Positions 16,436 to 24,439 of a DNA stretch of 64,000 bases are shown here, one piece after another. The notes beneath the pieces were generated by a model, which was given only the letters and a program-made list of their open reading frames with translations, had not been told where the DNA came from and did no database searches. The DNA is from Scopulibacillus_A cellulosilyticus (GTDB taxonomy: Bacteria > Bacillota > Bacilli > Bacillales > Sporolactobacillaceae), in the NCBI RefSeq assembly GCF_042665295.1, contig NZ_JBHTCO010000002.1, forward strand, positions 215,221 to 279,220, in the 5' to 3' direction. Within the stretch, counting starts at the first letter, position 1. The number at the start of each line of letters is the position of its first letter. The position numbers were made by a program, and so were the translations under genes.

Positions 16436-16724
16436 ATTTCCATCTGGCGATTAAAATCAAAAGAACAATGACTATGGCTGTAGATACATAAATGACCCAG
16501 TAATCAGTTCCGATAACATAGATTAATAATGGCGCAAACAGCGTAAATATCCCTATAATCATAATAACAATACCAATAGTCCTGATAAGTCTTCTTAATC
16601 CTTTGCCTGTTTCCGATTGGCCATTATTAATAAAGCTAAGTTGTTTTTTTATATAAATCAGGAGTCCAATAATGATAAGGATTATCCCAATTAAAATACA
16701 AGTTATGATGCCATCTATTGACAT
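16434..16724 (-). CDS. small membrane protein of unknown function
   Basis: The 96-aa product has three hydrophobic segments (about residues 5-25, 45-68 and 72-93), with a short polar loop rich in Gly, Arg and Lys between the first two. I do not recognise a family. The ATG at 16724 follows AGAGGAG at a good distance, and the gene has its own terminator, so it is very likely real. It is divergent from the ECF sigma factor gene, but nothing else ties the two together. Confidence 0.7.
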   Translation of the reverse strand: MSIDGIITCILIGIILIIIGLLIYIKKQLSFINNGQSETGKGLRRLIRTIGIVIMIIGIFTLFAPLLIYVIGTDYWVIYVSTAIVIVLLILIARWK

Positions 16725-16895
16725 GTTATCACTCCTCTAAGTGATGAAATGTATTCTAGTAAAATTAATCAGAAATAAATTATAGGTTAAAATTGATAAA
16801 AGTACAATTAATTATATGCTAATTCCTTAGACAATTTTTTGAATTAAGTCCATAATAAAAGAGGATTTGTTTGCGATGATAAGGTGGTGAATGCG

Positions 16896-17477
16896 GTGAG
16901 AATAGGGGATCCCGAAGAGCTTTTACGGCAGATTCAGTCAGGAGATACAGCTGCTTTTGATAAATTTTATGAACAATATGTGTCTTTTGTTTACCAAACA
17001 GCTCTTGTTTTAACTAAAAATAAGTCAGAAGCGGAAGACTTGTGCCATGATGTATTTGTAGAGGTATTTTACCGGGCAAAAAGTTATGATGGCAGAAGAG
17101 GCAGCGTTAAAGCTTGGCTTGCGGTTAAAACAAAAAGCAGATTTATAGATCGAAAAAGACGAACTAAGCGTATTATATTTGGAGCACCGCAACCCGAATT
17201 GTCAACGCCAGCGACCGCTCTTGAGGATACCATCATAACAAAGCTTGATAGAGAAATGCTAAAGAATGCGATAAGTCAATTGCCGCAGGCCCAGAAATAT
17301 GCACTGGACAGAAAGTATTTTGGTTACCTGACGCAAAAAGAAATTGCCGCAGAAATGGATAAGCCTTTAGGCACAATAAAGTCGCTGATAAGATATGGTT
17401 TGAAAAATTTAAAAAAACAATTGACTGTTGTTAAAGAAAAAGAAACACAAAAGGATGATCATAACCATGGGAGCTGA
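16896..17477 (+). CDS. ECF-type RNA polymerase sigma factor (SigK-like)
   Basis: The protein of about 193 aa has the two domains of extracytoplasmic-function sigma factors. Region 2 holds FDKFYEQYVSFVYQTALVL and SEAEDLCHDVFVEVF (core-binding and -10 recognition). Region 4 holds the helix-turn-helix LTQKEIAAEMDKPLGTIKSLI. The RskA-type anti-sigma downstream places it near the SigK/ECF19 group. Three GTG codons (16884, 16887, 16896) could start it; 16896 has the best spacing to AAGGTGG. Its stop overlaps the anti-sigma start. The regulon is unknown; mscL and a secreted superoxide dismutase next door are only neighbours. Confidence 0.92.
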   Translation: MRIGDPEELLRQIQSGDTAAFDKFYEQYVSFVYQTALVLTKNKSEAEDLCHDVFVEVFYRAKSYDGRRGSVKAWLAVKTKSRFIDRKRRTKRIIFGAPQPELSTPATALEDTIITKLDREMLKNAISQLPQAQKYALDRKYFGYLTQKEIAAEMDKPLGTIKSLIRYGLKNLKKQLTVVKEKETQKDDHNHGS

Positions 17478-18153
17478 CTGTCATTGGCCGGAAGAGGAAC
17501 TGGTTGATTATGTACTTGGTAATGAGGACAAAGCGTTGAAACGGCACTTAGAATTCTGCAAGTCATGCCAAGAGAAAATAGAGGAATGGCGGGAAGCTTT
17601 ATTAAGGGAATCATATGAATATCATACACCCTCTTCGAAAATAAAGTCGCGTATTAAACGCACCATAAGAGTATCTAAAACACGGAAGGGCAGAAGGGAT
17701 AGTTTTCTGCAAATGCCGTGGGCCGTAGTTACAGGATGTCTTTGTTTTGTCTTCTTTGTTCTTATTATAGACAGAACGGCCTTTAACTCACATACATCTG
17801 AAGCGGGTATTATCAGAAGCCAATTAGCTGTTCAATCGAAAGATATCAGTTCAGGGGCTGTCCCGGATCAAAATAGTCATGTGAACAGCTATTTCCTGAT
17901 CAATAGGGTGAATCGCGAGGCAGTTGTCTACGTAAATGGCTTAAGACCGCTCCGGAGTCACGATTATCAAGTATGGTTTGTCTGTGGCGGCAAAAAGGAA
18001 AATGCCGGTGTTCTGAAATTTAACCAAGGCATCGCACGTATGCATATTAGAGGCGGACAAATAAATAAATTAGATTATATTTTGATTACAATTGAACCGA
18101 AAGGCGGAAGCCGGGTTCAAGCAGGTCCAAAAACTTTTGAATATAAATTATAG
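17467..18153 (+). CDS. transmembrane anti-sigma factor, RskA type with zinc finger
   Basis: The 228-aa protein is the predicted inhibitor of the sigma factor just upstream. The N-terminal part holds a zinc-containing anti-sigma motif: RHLEFCKSCQ, i.e. HX3CX2C. One membrane helix follows (around residues 78-98). The outer C-terminal part, with VYVNGLRPLRSHDYQVWFV and a final EPKGGS segment, matches the anti-sigma-K (RskA) domain. ATG 17467 overlaps the sigma stop and has AAAGGATG ahead; earlier in-frame codons lack a site. Overlap implies balanced synthesis of sigma and anti-sigma. Confidence 0.9.
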   Translation: MGADCHWPEEELVDYVLGNEDKALKRHLEFCKSCQEKIEEWREALLRESYEYHTPSSKIKSRIKRTIRVSKTRKGRRDSFLQMPWAVVTGCLCFVFFVLIIDRTAFNSHTSEAGIIRSQLAVQSKDISSGAVPDQNSHVNSYFLINRVNREAVVYVNGLRPLRSHDYQVWFVCGGKKENAGVLKFNQGIARMHIRGGQINKLDYILITIEPKGGSRVQAGPKTFEYKL

Positions 18154-18200
18154 GAGGCTGCTAAAAAGGTCAGGTAACTGACTTTTTTGTACAGCCTCTT
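18154..18200 (+). terminator. terminator after the sigma/anti-sigma operon
   Basis: Two stacked stems, AGGCTG/CAGCCT outside and AAAAAGGTCAG/CTGACTTTTTT inside, are followed by CTCTTTT. It also lies at the end of mscL and may work in both directions. Confidence 0.8.
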
Positions 18201-18204
18201 TTAA

Positions 18205-18678
18205 CTATGCATTTTCTCTGTGTGATCCCTCAATTGCTTGACTAATATCTACAGCAAGATCAGAAGTGCAATTTTGACACTTTACAGCCTCAAGCGGAAT
18301 ATCGGATAAGCAATAGGGACACGATTTCGTTGTAATTTCCGCAGGTTTTTCCTTCTTAAAACGTTGAATGAATTTCAGCGCCAAATAAATAACAAAAGCA
18401 ATAATAAGAAAGTTTATAACCGTATTAATGAAAAGTCCGTAATTAATGGTTGGCGCGCCGGCTTTTTGAGCAGCCTCCAGACTCTTATAATGCTTTCCAG
18501 ATAAGTTAATATATAAATTGCTAAAGTCAACTTTACCCAGTAGTAAACCAATTGGCGGCATAATGATGTCATTGACCAATGATGTGACAATTTTTCCGAA
18601 TGCCCCGCCGACGATAACAGCAACCGCCAAATCAACAACATTTCCGCGCATAATAAATTCCTTAAACCCTTTAAACAT
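18205..18678 (-). CDS. mscL: large-conductance mechanosensitive channel MscL with C-terminal zinc ribbon
   Basis: MscL opens under membrane tension and releases solutes during hypo-osmotic shock. The 157-aa protein has the conserved N-terminus MFKGFKEFIMRGNVVDLAVAVIVGGAFGKIVTSLVNDIIMP (written here as positions 1-41 only) and a second membrane helix near residues 80-103. After the charged RFKKEKP it carries an extra tail with Cys120, Cys123, Cys134 and Cys137 (CX2C-X10-CX2C), a zinc-ribbon-like knuckle not found in the E. coli protein. ATG 18678 has GAGGTG upstream; a TTG one codon earlier is not needed. A channel for osmotic downshock fits the nearby betaine-forming operon, but that link is only thematic. 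Confidence 0.95.
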   Translation of the reverse strand: MFKGFKEFIMRGNVVDLAVAVIVGGAFGKIVTSLVNDIIMPPIGLLLGKVDFSNLYINLSGKHYKSLEAAQKAGAPTINYGLFINTVINFLIIAFVIYLALKFIQRFKKEKPAEITTKSCPYCLSDIPLEAVKCQNCTSDLAVDISQAIEGSHRENA

Positions 18679-18895
18679 CAAATCACCTCATCTCCCAATC
18701 ATAAGGGAACAAGCCTTTCATTTCAATGACCATCCCGGTTTTCAATTAATGATTTTTCCCTTTCCAAAGCACGGAAGGTTAATTCAAGCAGCATCTTCAA
18801 CGGGTAAAAAGAATCCCACATTTATGGAAGTTTCACATTATTGGTGTATTTACCCAAAATAATTGCGCAAACTAACCTTCAAAGGAGGGAATTTA

Positions 18896-19450
18896 ATGAA
18901 GAATGGGCTGTATGTATTTTGCGGTATTGTTATAGCCGTTTTCGTATTCTTAAGATACGATTTTCCGTTTTTTGCGCAAGCCAGTGAGGATAAACACACT
19001 TCTCCCCAAGTTGTCGTGCCATTGAAAAGTTCGAGCGGACAACCAGCAGGGCAAGCTGTTTTATCAGAAAGTAAAAAAGGGGTCGTTGTTCATATAAATG
19101 CCTTTGGCTTGAAACCCGGGGTACATGCCGTACATTTTCATGAAAAAGGGGAATGCGTGCCGCCGAAATTCACATCAGCCGGTGAACACTTTAACCCTTT
19201 TAACAAGGAGCATGGACTTGAGAATCCAAAAGGCCCTCATGCTGGAGATATGCGTAATATTTTTGCGGATACAAGCGGTAAAGTCAAAACAACAATTGTT
19301 AATCCAAGGGTAACGCTTAATAAAGGAGCAAAAAATTCATTAAGAGATGCAGATGGATCAGCAATAGTCATTCACGAAAATGCTGATGATCTAAAGTCAA
19401 ATCCTTCCGGGAATTCCGGTAATCGAATAATATGCGGAGTCATTAAGTGA
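18896..19450 (+). CDS. sodC: Cu/Zn superoxide dismutase, membrane-anchored or secreted
   Basis: The 184-aa protein dismutates superoxide outside the membrane. A hydrophobic N-terminus (about residues 4-19) is a signal or anchor. All metal ligands are present: His80, His82, His98 and His160 for copper; His98, His106, His115 and Asp118 for zinc. Cys87 and Cys180 can form the structural disulfide, and Arg177 is the active-site arginine. This differs from B. subtilis YojM, which is reported to lack part of the copper site. The open frame begins at 18863, but ATG 18896 follows AAAGGAGGG. It is a single gene closed by a hairpin. Confidence 0.92.
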   Translation: MKNGLYVFCGIVIAVFVFLRYDFPFFAQASEDKHTSPQVVVPLKSSSGQPAGQAVLSESKKGVVVHINAFGLKPGVHAVHFHEKGECVPPKFTSAGEHFNPFNKEHGLENPKGPHAGDMRNIFADTSGKVKTTIVNPRVTLNKGAKNSLRDADGSAIVIHENADDLKSNPSGNSGNRIICGVIK

Positions 19451-19453
19451 TAG

Positions 19454-19484
19454 ATGCGCTTCACAATATGTGAGGCGCATTAAA
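19454..19484 (+). terminator. terminator after sodC
   Basis: ATGCGC-TCAC pairs with GTGA-GCGCAT around a short loop, followed by TAAAATTT. Confidence 0.65.
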
Positions 19485-19539
19485 ATTTGTGAAAGCTGTT
19501 ATTAAAAAAGTATAAATATATGTTATATTTATCAAAGAT

Positions 19540-19585
19540 ACTTTTAAGAGGATGTTCAAACCTTTTTTGACACACTTATATAAGT
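19540..19585. repeat. dispersed palindromic intergenic element, short copy
   Basis: TTAAGAGGATGTTCAAA...TTTTTTGACACACTTATATAAG keeps the outer arms of the element at 8086-8168 but lacks the GCCAGTATCGG centre. It lies just upstream of the 93-aa gene. Confidence 0.45.
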
Positions 19586-19601
19586 AAGAGAGGTTAAGGA
19601 A

Positions 19602-19883
19602 TTGAGAGAACTCGAACGCTTGCAAATTTTAACGGAAATAGTAAGGGAATTTAAGACAGCTATATTAATGGACAAAGAACCTGATAAGATTGGACGAATG
19701 GTATTGGAAGTCATTCAGGCAGCAGGTGATACATTATTAGGCGATCAAGTCTTAAATGCTTATATGAGACTCGGCGACCATGAATTGGCAGTCAGCTACT
19801 TAGATAATGCAACGAAATATTTACATGAAAAAATTGATGACGTACAACAAAAAATTGATAACGTACAACAGAACTTAAATTAA
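19602..19883 (+). CDS. 93-aa helical protein of unknown function
   Basis: The product is predicted to be entirely helical. Residues 49-74 (DQVLNAYMRLGDHELAVSYL and following) look like one TPR-type helix pair. The C-terminus ends in two near-identical units, IDDVQQK and IDNVQQN, encoded by a 21-bp tandem repeat and likely coiled coil. The start is TTG at 19602 after GAGAGGTTAAGGA. No signal peptide is seen, so it is not an obvious Phr-type peptide precursor. It precedes a Rap-like TPR gene, but a hairpin with a T run between them suggests separate transcripts. No family recognised. Confidence 0.6.
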   Translation: MRELERLQILTEIVREFKTAILMDKEPDKIGRMVLEVIQAAGDTLLGDQVLNAYMRLGDHELAVSYLDNATKYLHEKIDDVQQKIDNVQQNLN

Positions 19884-19968
19884 TTTGAAATAGGGACGGT
19901 TAGCAGAACCTGCTTTTAATTTTTTCTTTGTATGGATAAATTTGTATTGATGAAGGGAGGGATAACAA

Positions 19969-21012
19969 TTGCGCGGCCGGCTTACTGCTAAAATAACAAT
20001 GCAGAAGTTGAAACACTGGCATCATATGATGATTAAGCCGGAGATTGTTAAAGCTTCTTTGATAAAAAAGGAAATAGAGAGCATTTTAAATTCAGAATAT
20101 GATGCCCGGTCAGCAAGCTATTATAAATTATTTCATTTGAGATACACGCTTCTATTAAATCAATTCGACAAAAGCCAGCAAATTCTTCATCAATGTATCG
20201 CAAACCGCAAACAAATGGCATCATCAACTTATCATTTTTATTTTTTGTTTTTTAGAGGCATTTATTATTATAAATTAAAAAAAGATTATGCCGGTGCTAT
20301 CCGCTATTTTAAAGAGGCAGAATCATATATACCATTTATTCAGTCATTGACGGCTATTGAGAAGGCAGACTTTTACTATCATTACGGATTGTCCCTCGGC
20401 AGGTCTTATAAAATAGACCGCTCTATTTATGCTGGAAAATTGGCTCTTACCACTTTTAAAAAGGCAAATTATTTTGAGAGTGCTGCCAAATGTGAAATTA
20501 TACTTGGCATTAATTATGGAAGAAAAGGAAAGGCAGCGGTAAGTGAATTTCATTATCATCAAGCTTTGATGTATTTAAGCTATACTTCCAATTATCAGCT
20601 GAGACATACTGCTTATCATAATTTAGGACATCTCTATTCAGTAGAAGGCAAATATAGAAAAGCGATTCACTTTTATAAAAAAAGCCTGCAGCTGATAGGA
20701 AAGGGAGAGTATCTGGCAAGGGCGCAAACATCTTGTGATATTACGAGGGTATTGGTGAAAAACGGCAATTATCAAGAAGCTTTGAAATGGTGTGAAGCAG
20801 GCCTGCAATATGCGGAGAGGCATAAGCTCGTTGACTATATATATCATTTTCAAATCTTGTACCAACAGTTAACAGACGGCTGTGATATTGTTCTATACAA
20901 ACTTTTGGAAAACGAGGCCATTCCTTTTTTTAAAATGAAAAATGAATATCGCTTTGTAGAAGAATATACAGAGCTTATGATTGAGTGTTATAAAAAAACT
21001 AAGGGGTCCTGA
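19969..21012 (+). CDS. Rap-like tetratricopeptide-repeat regulatory protein
   Basis: The 347-aa protein resembles the Rap/RRNPP group: an N-terminal helical bundle (WHHMMIKPEIVKASLIKKEIES, read as positions 17-38 in shorter pieces) followed by repeated TPR helix pairs. Clear repeats include YGLSLGRSYKIDRSI, AYHNLGHLYSVEGKYRKAIHFYKKSL (positions 214-239) and a last one with LVKNGNYQEALKWCEAGLQYAE. Rap proteins dephosphorylate or bind response regulators and are inhibited by secreted peptides. No phr-like gene follows: a terminator overlaps the stop codon and fabL ends just beyond. The start TTG 19969 has GGGAGGG ahead. Family placement is likely; partner and peptide are unknown. Confidence 0.72.
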   Translation: MRGRLTAKITMQKLKHWHHMMIKPEIVKASLIKKEIESILNSEYDARSASYYKLFHLRYTLLLNQFDKSQQILHQCIANRKQMASSTYHFYFLFFRGIYYYKLKKDYAGAIRYFKEAESYIPFIQSLTAIEKADFYYHYGLSLGRSYKIDRSIYAGKLALTTFKKANYFESAAKCEIILGINYGRKGKAAVSEFHYHQALMYLSYTSNYQLRHTAYHNLGHLYSVEGKYRKAIHFYKKSLQLIGKGEYLARAQTSCDITRVLVKNGNYQEALKWCEAGLQYAERHKLVDYIYHFQILYQQLTDGCDIVLYKLLENEAIPFFKMKNEYRFVEEYTELMIECYKKTKGS

Positions 21013-21030
21013 TTATGGACCCCTTTAAAA
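21000..21030. terminator. terminator shared by the Rap-like gene and fabL
   Basis: AAGGGGTCC (21001-21009) pairs with GGACCCCTT (21017-21025). The stem overlaps the Rap-like stop codon and is flanked by A/T runs, so it can stop transcripts from both sides. Confidence 0.8.
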
Positions 21031-21031
21031 A

Positions 21032-21790
21032 TTATAATTCACTTAGTAATGACAGCCCGCCGTCCACAATAATGGTTTGTCCTCGAATCATATCAGCGGA
21101 TTTTGTACAAAGGAAATAGACAGTATCTGCCATGTCTTCCGGTTGGACTAAACGGCCGGCCGGATTATTTTTGCTGGCAGCTTCTAGAATTTCTTCCCGG
21201 TTTGGAAAATGCTTTAAGGCGTCGGTATCAACAGCGCCGCCGGAAACAGCATTAACAACAATACCTTTTGATGCAAGTTCAACGGCTAAATACCTGGTGA
21301 TAGCTTCCAAAGATGCTTTAGACACACCGACAACGGTATAATTTTTTAAGGCCCGGATCGAACCCAGACTTGATATGGCAACAATATGGCCGCCGCCGTT
21401 TTTCTCCATAATTTTAGCCGCTTCCTGCGCAGCAAAAAAGTAAGCTTTAGCATTAATATTTTGCGTCCAATCCCAATGTTTTTCTTCAATTTCCATCACG
21501 GGTCTTTGCACGCCGGATGCGGCATTGCTAATAAATACATCCAGACGCCCAAAGGTTTCCTCGATGTCGGCAAACAATGAACGGATTTGTTCCAATTCTC
21601 CAATGTTTGCTTTAACAGTATGTACTTTAATAGAATATTTTTGTTCTAATTCCTCTTTTGTTTCCTCAGCAGCTTTACGCTTTCTCATAAAATTAAGAAC
21701 AAGGTTGTAGCCTTCTTTAGCAAATCTTTCAGCAATTGCCTTGCCAATTCCCCTTGTTCCGCCAGTGATTAATGCGACTTTTTCACTCAT
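21032..21790 (-). CDS. fabL: enoyl-[acyl-carrier-protein] reductase FabL
   Basis: FabL is the NADPH-dependent enoyl-ACP reductase III of Bacillus-type fatty acid synthesis. The 252-aa protein is a short-chain dehydrogenase with GGTRGIG (10-16) for cofactor binding and NAASG (89-93). The active site is Tyr151-X6-Lys158 in NYTVVGVSK; this wider spacing separates enoyl reductases from classical SDRs with Tyr-X3-Lys and matches FabL. ATG 21790 has GAGGTG seven bases ahead; upstream in-frame codons are not needed. It probably confers tolerance to FabI-directed inhibitors if FabI is absent, but that cannot be judged here. Confidence 0.93.
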   Translation of the reverse strand: MSEKVALITGGTRGIGKAIAERFAKEGYNLVLNFMRKRKAAEETKEELEQKYSIKVHTVKANIGELEQIRSLFADIEETFGRLDVFISNAASGVQRPVMEIEEKHWDWTQNINAKAYFFAAQEAAKIMEKNGGGHIVAISSLGSIRALKNYTVVGVSKASLEAITRYLAVELASKGIVVNAVSGGAVDTDALKHFPNREEILEAASKNNPAGRLVQPEDMADTVYFLCTKSADMIRGQTIIVDGGLSLLSEL

Positions 21791-21853
21791 TTTAAACACC
21801 TCAATTATGTAATAACTTAAATATATCAAACAAGACCTATGAAGTGAAATAAT

Positions 21854-22888
21854 CTATGAAATGCTTATCATTAAAGTCAGATATGCTGATGCGGCAAATA
21901 AGAAAGAAAAAACAACGGAGAGCCATTTGGGCCAGCTTTTAATAATACAGACGCCAGACAAAAATAAAAAAAGAAAGCTTACGATCAGCATGACAACTGA
22001 ATATCCATTCCAAGTAAAATGTATAACTGCCGAAGGGGTGACCGGTTGGTGATAGAAAATTTGAAACAGCGGACTTATATTCCCAGTCTTTATTAATGCT
22101 TCTATATCATGGGGCTGTATTTGTTGATCTAAAAAAGCACTGACAGCAAGTATGGATAAAAATATAGTTCTTCTAGTAACGATTCGGTCATTTTTTTTAG
22201 AAAAATAACTCATAAGCGTATGCCAAAGGGCAATAAAAATTAATAAAAATAGAACGAGAGAGTTTTGTCCATAATTAACTATTAAACTTTGTTTAAATTG
22301 ATAAAAGAGATGATGTATCGGATTCCATAAGTTAACCGACATGATAAGAAAGTTAGAAACTAAAGCAATGAGTAAAAACATGATACTCGTAACAGAGCGC
22401 CGTTTATGATTCTTTGGATCACGAGTTAACAATAGTCCTCCCAAGAAGGAAAAACATGTCATATAAAGAAAACGGCAGATATATTCAACCCATGGCAAAA
22501 TACCTCCAGACAAGCTTATGAAAGCATAAAGGCCAATTAATAACATGGCGAGGAGCAGAGCAATTTTTGTCAAAAATGGATCGTTATTAAGATCGTTAAA
22601 TCTGATTAAGCAAAACAGTAATACAGCAATAACAACAAGGATAAACCAGGCTTTTCCTTCATGGAAATCGATAAAGACGTTTTTTGCAGCTGTTCCGAAG
22701 CCGATATCCCGGCTAATAGATATTGTATCGGCTGCCAAAGGTACGGAAGAAAATAGAGCTGATCCGGCAACGGCAAAGAGAACAAACTTTTTAGGAAAAA
22801 CCCTTCTTTTTTGACTAATAAAGAGACTGCCTGTCAAAAAAGAAAAACAAATATATAGCAGCCATTCAAACAGCGCGGCAATAAACAA
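21854..22888 (-). CDS. multi-spanning membrane protein of unknown function
   Basis: The product of about 344 aa has nine or ten hydrophobic segments spread along its length and almost no soluble domain. A loop (SISRDIGFGTAAKNVFIDFHEG) after the second helix and another before the last helices (PHDIEALIKTGNISPLFQIF, shown in part) are predicted outside. The topology and His/Trp-containing helices recall CopD-like proteins, but no motif makes this firm. TTG 22888 lies eight bases after AAAGAGG and is my choice; TTG at 22909 has only a weak site. It is a lone gene behind fabL on the same strand, with 63 bases between. Confidence 0.65.
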   Translation of the reverse strand: MFIAALFEWLLYICFSFLTGSLFISQKRRVFPKKFVLFAVAGSALFSSVPLAADTISISRDIGFGTAAKNVFIDFHEGKAWFILVVIAVLLFCLIRFNDLNNDPFLTKIALLLAMLLIGLYAFISLSGGILPWVEYICRFLYMTCFSFLGGLLLTRDPKNHKRRSVTSIMFLLIALVSNFLIMSVNLWNPIHHLFYQFKQSLIVNYGQNSLVLFLLIFIALWHTLMSYFSKKNDRIVTRRTIFLSILAVSAFLDQQIQPHDIEALIKTGNISPLFQIFYHQPVTPSAVIHFTWNGYSVVMLIVSFLFLFLSGVCIIKSWPKWLSVVFSFLFAASAYLTLMISIS

Positions 22889-23065
22889 AAAATTCACCCT
22901 CTTTAGCAAATTCCATCTTAATCATAACATTACTAGTTAATAAGAGGGAATTTTTTTTGTGCAGCAAGGCGCCATTTGACAATTAGTGTTAAAATAAATC
23001 TGTCTCATTACAATTTTCATAGAGAATAATGGGGCAACAAACATCATGACTTAGGGGAAGATATA

Positions 23066-24358
23066 ATGGGAAAAAATTTACTATCATCAATACAGTGGGC
23101 AGTCTTTATACTCGCAGGATCGATTATAACTCCGATCTCGGTAGCGGCTGCTTTTCATTTTTCTCCTGAGGAAACATCGGCATTATTACAGCGTACTTTT
23201 TTCTTAGTCGGAGCAACAAGTTTACTTCAAGGGCTTTTTGGGCATAAATTGCCGCTAATGGAAGGACCGGCTGGTTTATGGTGGGGCGTGTTTCTTACCT
23301 ATGCGGGCGTTGCAATTTCCTCCCACAGCTCTATACAAGGAACATTAACAAGCCTTGAACTTGGCTTGCTTGCTTCAGGCCTTTTATTTATTTTATTAAG
23401 TTGCTTTAATTTAATAAAATATGTAAGAAAGTTATTTACACCAACGATTACAGGAATATACCTTGTTTTACTCACTATTCAGTTGAGCGGACCGTTTATT
23501 CAAGGGATTCTGGGTATTGAAGGCAATAAGATGAATTGGAAAGTCATGCTTGCTGCCGTTTTAACGCTGCTTCTGTCTATCGTGTTTTCCAGGTCAAAAA
23601 GCCGCTTCCTGCAAAATTACTCAATTCTGTTAAGTTTAGCTATCGGTTGGATATTATATAACCTGTTTGGTTTGAAAACGAATGCACCGCATGTTTCACA
23701 AGTATTTGCTTTGCCGAAGATATTCGTTTGGGGCTGGCCGACTTTTAATTTAAGTATTTTTATTACAGCGCTATTAACAACATTTTTGTTATTAACCAAT
23801 CTTTTAGCCAGTGTAGATGCGGTTAAAGAAGTTACACATTCAAATAAAAAAATTAATCTCAATATGACCGGTTTTGTTATGGGAATCAATCAAATTATTG
23901 CCGGATTATTTTCAGCGGTAGGCGGTGTGGCTATTTCCGGATCGGCCGGATTTATTCTGACAACCCGGATAAAAGAAAGGCTGCCATTTCTTGTCGGTTC
24001 AGCTATTATTCTTGTTATGAGTTTCTTTCCTATAGTAATGAATATTTTTGCATCATTACCGGATTCAATTGGTTATGGAACAATGTTTATTTCTATGGCA
24101 AGTATCGCCGGTTTGGGATTTAAAACTTTTAAAGCATCAGTTAATAATGAGTCAAAAGTTACTGTCATGAGTATTGCATTTATGGCTGGAGCCGGTATGA
24201 TGCTGATACCATCCGGGGCTTTAAATATGCTGCCAAGCACCGTTTCTTCTCTATTAACTAATGGTCTGGTCATTGGCGTCATTATTGCAATTATTTTAGA
24301 GCAGCTGTTCAAAGAAAAAAAACCGGAGAAATTAAGTGATCAGATAGGTGTAAAATAG
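23066..24358 (+). CDS. NCS2-family nucleobase permease (xanthine/uracil type)
   Basis: The 430-aa protein has the uracil/xanthine permease architecture: about 12-14 helices, the MEGPAGLWWG segment in the first part (the family has a conserved Gly/Pro-rich site in helix 3), LASVDAVKEVT in the middle, and NQIIAGLFSAVGGVAISGSAGFI with the substrate-contacting motif in helix 10. It is shorter than PbuX/PucJK and most like the YwdJ group. Substrate could be a purine or pyrimidine base. The ATG follows AGGGGAAG. No purine riboswitch was seen in the 155 bases upstream. Confidence 0.85.
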   Translation: MGKNLLSSIQWAVFILAGSIITPISVAAAFHFSPEETSALLQRTFFLVGATSLLQGLFGHKLPLMEGPAGLWWGVFLTYAGVAISSHSSIQGTLTSLELGLLASGLLFILLSCFNLIKYVRKLFTPTITGIYLVLLTIQLSGPFIQGILGIEGNKMNWKVMLAAVLTLLLSIVFSRSKSRFLQNYSILLSLAIGWILYNLFGLKTNAPHVSQVFALPKIFVWGWPTFNLSIFITALLTTFLLLTNLLASVDAVKEVTHSNKKINLNMTGFVMGINQIIAGLFSAVGGVAISGSAGFILTTRIKERLPFLVGSAIILVMSFFPIVMNIFASLPDSIGYGTMFISMASIAGLGFKTFKASVNNESKVTVMSIAFMAGAGMMLIPSGALNMLPSTVSSLLTNGLVIGVIIAIILEQLFKEKKPEKLSDQIGVK

Positions 24359-24439
24359 GGTATATTATTATTGAATAGGCTTGGCGAAGAGTAGTTTTCC
24401 AAATTTAAGGGCCATCCTCTAAAGGAAAGGAGTTTTATT

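Noticed and set aside
22911..23065. Purine riboswitch ahead of the NCS2 permease
   Set aside because: No three-way-junction sequence pattern is visible; only AT-rich sequence and a TTGACA without a spaced -10.
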